Origin: Selaginella moellendorffii
Lineage: Eukaryota > Streptophyta > Lycopodiopsida > Selaginellales > Selaginellaceae
Assembly: GCF_000143415.4 (NCBI RefSeq)
Contig: NW_003314333.1
Span: 248,001 to 312,000, forward strand
Direction: 5' to 3'
Length of the DNA: 64,000 nucleotides
Shown: positions 61,842 through 64,000 of the stretch, piece by piece
Numbering within the stretch: position 1 is the first letter of the stretch
Layout of the letters: every line of letters starts with the position of its first letter
Translations under genes and position numbers: made by a program
The notes under the pieces: generated by a model
What the model was told of the DNA's origin: nothing
Databases searched by the model: none
The model's input: only the letters and a program-made list of their open reading frames with translations

Positions 61842-63728
61842 TCAAGATATTGTGGAAAAATTGGTCGCCAAGAGAAGATAGTGGCTGGCGTCATTGGAGC
61901 TGAGCTTGGCAGCTCGGCCCCCGCGCTCCAAATCACTGTGGATCCTGCACGAGTTGAGGAAGGAGGCCCACACCACCTCGTCCGGAACAAAAGGCATGGC
62001 TTTTAAAAGCTCTTCCGCATCGCCCATCCGGCCAGCGCGGCCCAGAATGTCCACCACGCAGCAGTAGTGCTCCCTCGCAGGCACCAGGCCGTGGTCTTGG
62101 CTCATGGACTGGAATTGGAGCCGAGCTTCTGCCAGGAGCCCGAGGTGGCTACACGAGTTCAAGATGCTCACGAACGCCGCCTCATCGGGACGGATGCCTT
62201 CCATGGCCATGAGCCGGAAGAGCTCAAGAGCTTCTTCTCCCAGGCCCCGCGCCGTGTAGGCCGCGAGCATCACGTCCCAGGTTATGGTGTTGTTGCTCCC
62301 GGGAGTTTGCTCAAAGATCTCGCGAGCTTCTTCCATAAATCCACTGGATGCGTAGATGGTCACCGTGGCGTTCCAGGAAACCGTGTCTCTCATTGGCATG
62401 GTGTGGAAAACTTTGAGAGCTGCGGCGAGATCGCCATTGTTCGCATATCCAATGAGCAGGGTGTTCCACGAGACTACATCACGCCGGGGGATGAGATCGA
62501 AGATGGTTTTGGCCTCGAGCATGTAATGCCCGTGCTGGGCATAGAGGTGGACCATGGTGTTCCAGGCAACCATGTCCTTCTCGGGTATTTCGTCGAAGAG
62601 GATCTTGGCTTGCTCGATATCGCCCCGATGAGCGTAAGCCACCACCATGGTTGTCCACGAAACCACGCTTGATTCACCAATCCCATTATCATCAAACACT
62701 TGCTTAGCCTCCCCCATCTCTCCCATTTTCGCCTCGAACTCCATCACCACCGTGACACTCGACATTGTTTTGAGGGGCATCTTTTCAAACGTCATCCTCA
62801 ATTCGGTGCCATGCCCGGCCGCTCCATAGCCTTGGAGCAACGCGTTCCATGAGACATGGTTTCTCTCCGGCATAGCATCGAAGGTTTTTTTCGCCATTGC
62901 CAAGTTGTTGCTCCCGGCATATGCCACCAGCATTGCTGTCCATGAAACTACACTTCGCATTGGCATCTTGCGGAAAATATCTCTCGCTTTGGCCATATAT
63001 CCACTCTTTGCGTATCTAGGAACCATGAGAGTCCAAGATATGACATCCTTCTCGGGCATTCCAAGGAAAAAATTCTCCGCATCACAAACTTCGGAGCCTT
63101 GAATGATTGCGTTCCACACAATGAGACTCACCAAAGGCATTTTCTCTACGAGCAGCTTAGCGGCGTTGATACGTCCTTTCTGGGCATTTGCGGTCACCAT
63201 TGCGTTCCATGACACCTCGTTGCGCTCCGGCATTGCATCAAACACCAACTTTGCCTCTCCGATCTCGCCATTCTGTGCATAAACAGTAATAAGCATTGTC
63301 CAAGTCACAAAGTCCGTCTGAGGAGTCCTCTCCAACACCATCTTTGCCTCCTCAAGGTAACCATTCGCGGCATATGCTTGACACATTGCATTCCACGCAA
63401 CCAAGTTTCTGTCGGGCATGTCAAAAAACACCTTCCTGGCGTCCGCCACGAAACCCTTGAGCGCATAAGCCCCTAGCATTGTCGTCCAAGCAACAGTATC
63501 TCTCCGTGGCATGCGATCGAAAAACCCTCTCGTTTTTTCTTGATAGCCATTCTGGGCATATACTTGCATCATGTTGTTCCAAGAGAAGATATTGTGCTCT
63601 GGTAGTGCTCGAAACACCTCCAGGGCACACGCAAGGCGGCCACATCTTCCGTACACACGGATCAACTGGCTGAAAAGCTTCTTGTCGTGTCTATACTCAG
63701 AGCTCGAGAGAAGTAGAGCCTTTAGCAT
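61842..63728 (-). CDS. SS-type PPR protein
   Basis: Intronless, 628 codons from ATG 63728; the open frame goes a little further up but without an ATG. After KLFSQLIRVYGRCGRLACAL come about 14 S motifs (KLVFDAMPERNEVSWNAMVT, FDEIPEKDMVAWNTMVHLYA), a P block (DEAAFVSILNSCSHLGLLAE) and YCCVVDILGRAGRMGDAEEL. It ends SHYLLLATNFSTIS, at the beginning of the E domain, with no DYW. Organelle RNA binding is inferred. Its stop is 37 bp from the tRNA-like relic. A piece of its sequence occurs inverted at 63935-64000. Confidence 0.92.
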   Translation of the reverse strand: MLKALLLSSSEYRHDKKLFSQLIRVYGRCGRLACALEVFRALPEHNIFSWNNMMQVYAQNGYQEKTRGFFDRMPRRDTVAWTTMLGAYALKGFVADARKVFFDMPDRNLVAWNAMCQAYAANGYLEEAKMVLERTPQTDFVTWTMLITVYAQNGEIGEAKLVFDAMPERNEVSWNAMVTANAQKGRINAAKLLVEKMPLVSLIVWNAIIQGSEVCDAENFFLGMPEKDVISWTLMVPRYAKSGYMAKARDIFRKMPMRSVVSWTAMLVAYAGSNNLAMAKKTFDAMPERNHVSWNALLQGYGAAGHGTELRMTFEKMPLKTMSSVTVVMEFEAKMGEMGEAKQVFDDNGIGESSVVSWTTMVVAYAHRGDIEQAKILFDEIPEKDMVAWNTMVHLYAQHGHYMLEAKTIFDLIPRRDVVSWNTLLIGYANNGDLAAALKVFHTMPMRDTVSWNATVTIYASSGFMEEAREIFEQTPGSNNTITWDVMLAAYTARGLGEEALELFRLMAMEGIRPDEAAFVSILNSCSHLGLLAEARLQFQSMSQDHGLVPAREHYCCVVDILGRAGRMGDAEELLKAMPFVPDEVVWASFLNSCRIHSDLERGGRAAKLSSNDASHYLLLATNFSTIS

Positions 63729-63934
63729 GAAATTGTTCCATAATTTAAATAGGCTTTTGGATGACCTATATTTCAAGCTGAAGCACTACGCCGATTTCTA
63801 GCCTGATTACTCCCTGCTCCCTCCTGCTCACGAAGCTCAAGCTCCAGTCCCTTGAAACATAGAAGAGTTTGCTCCATGGGAGAGCATCCAAAACGGGATA
63901 GCTGTCTAGGAACGGCAATCATTCAAGTTTGTGA

Positions 63935-64000
63935 TTGTTTCCTTGGAATGCCCGAGAAGGATGTCATGATCTGTACTCTTATGGTTCCTTCATATATGGA
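63935..64000 (+). pseudogene. Inverted fragment of the adjacent PPR gene, cut by window edge
   Basis: TTCCTTGGAATGCCCGAGAA followed by GGATGTCAT and CTCTTATGGTTCCT matches the reverse complement of about 63000-63075 in the PPR gene (one S motif). It continues past the right edge, so the size of this inverted copy is unknown. From 63777 to 63930 no gene is seen. Confidence 0.7.

Noticed and set aside
1-64000. CRISPR array, operon or bacterial ribosome-binding sites
   Set aside because: No regularly spaced repeats with unique spacers; genes have spliceosomal introns, so this is eukaryotic nuclear DNA.

Overview
This is nuclear DNA of a land plant, most likely the lycophyte Selaginella (inference). 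The evidence is: plastid-targeted and plant-specific genes (15-cis-zeta-carotene isomerase, a PsbP-domain protein, stromal-type ascorbate peroxidase, PI4K-gamma, U-box/ARM E3 ligase); seven intronless pentatricopeptide-repeat (PPR) genes in 64 kb; introns that are nearly all about 45-100 bp with clean GT-AG ends; intergenic gaps often under 150 bp; and a large EF-hand coiled-coil protein that looks axonemal, as expected of a plant with flagellate sperm. I rebuilt exon structures by eye, checking reading phase at every junction and conserved motifs across it.

Layout, left to right. 0-6.5 kb: the 5' part of Z-ISO (-), a U-box/ARM gene (+), a small Cys-rich plastid protein (-). 6.5-12 kb: two convergent PPR genes, a PPD4-like PsbP-domain gene (-), and a small ORF with an internal repeat. 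12-22.4 kb: NADPH-cytochrome P450 reductase (+, 17 exons), a coiled-coil gene (-), the 1348-codon axonemal-type gene (-), and a histidine-phosphatase gene (+). 22.4-25.5 kb: an accessory insert with a SAM-like ORF, a P-loop NTPase fragment, a possible nuclease-like block and a PHD finger, lying between two copies of the phosphatase/PPR gene junction. 25.5-42 kb: four PPR genes interleaved with a HAD phosphatase, a secreted Gnk2-like protein, a low-complexity plant protein and HMG-CoA synthase, plus PPR relics. 42-56 kb: PI4K-gamma, a plastid membrane protein, a P-loop ATPase (again between duplicated flanks), ascorbate peroxidase, a PLP-dependent sulfurase-like protein, eIF3b and an F-box protein. 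56-61.7 kb: an AT-richer, gene-poor tract with a 1.37-kb foldback, a hexamer array and a short perfect hairpin. 61.7-64 kb: a tRNA-Ala-like relic, a PPR gene, and an inverted PPR fragment at the edge.

The genes do not form one pathway. Several serve plastid function (carotenoid isomerisation, thylakoid lumen, peroxide removal, organelle RNA editing or processing by PPR proteins); HMG-CoA synthase and P450 reductase serve isoprenoid and specialised metabolism in the cytosol/ER. The most unusual pattern is structural. At least two gene-gene junctions (near 22-25.8 kb and 45.3-48.4 kb) exist as two diverged direct copies flanking extra DNA that carries a P-loop NTPase. In each, one gene is whole on the left, the other is whole on the right, and the reciprocal pieces are decayed. 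A similar scar lies at 8.6-10.5 kb.
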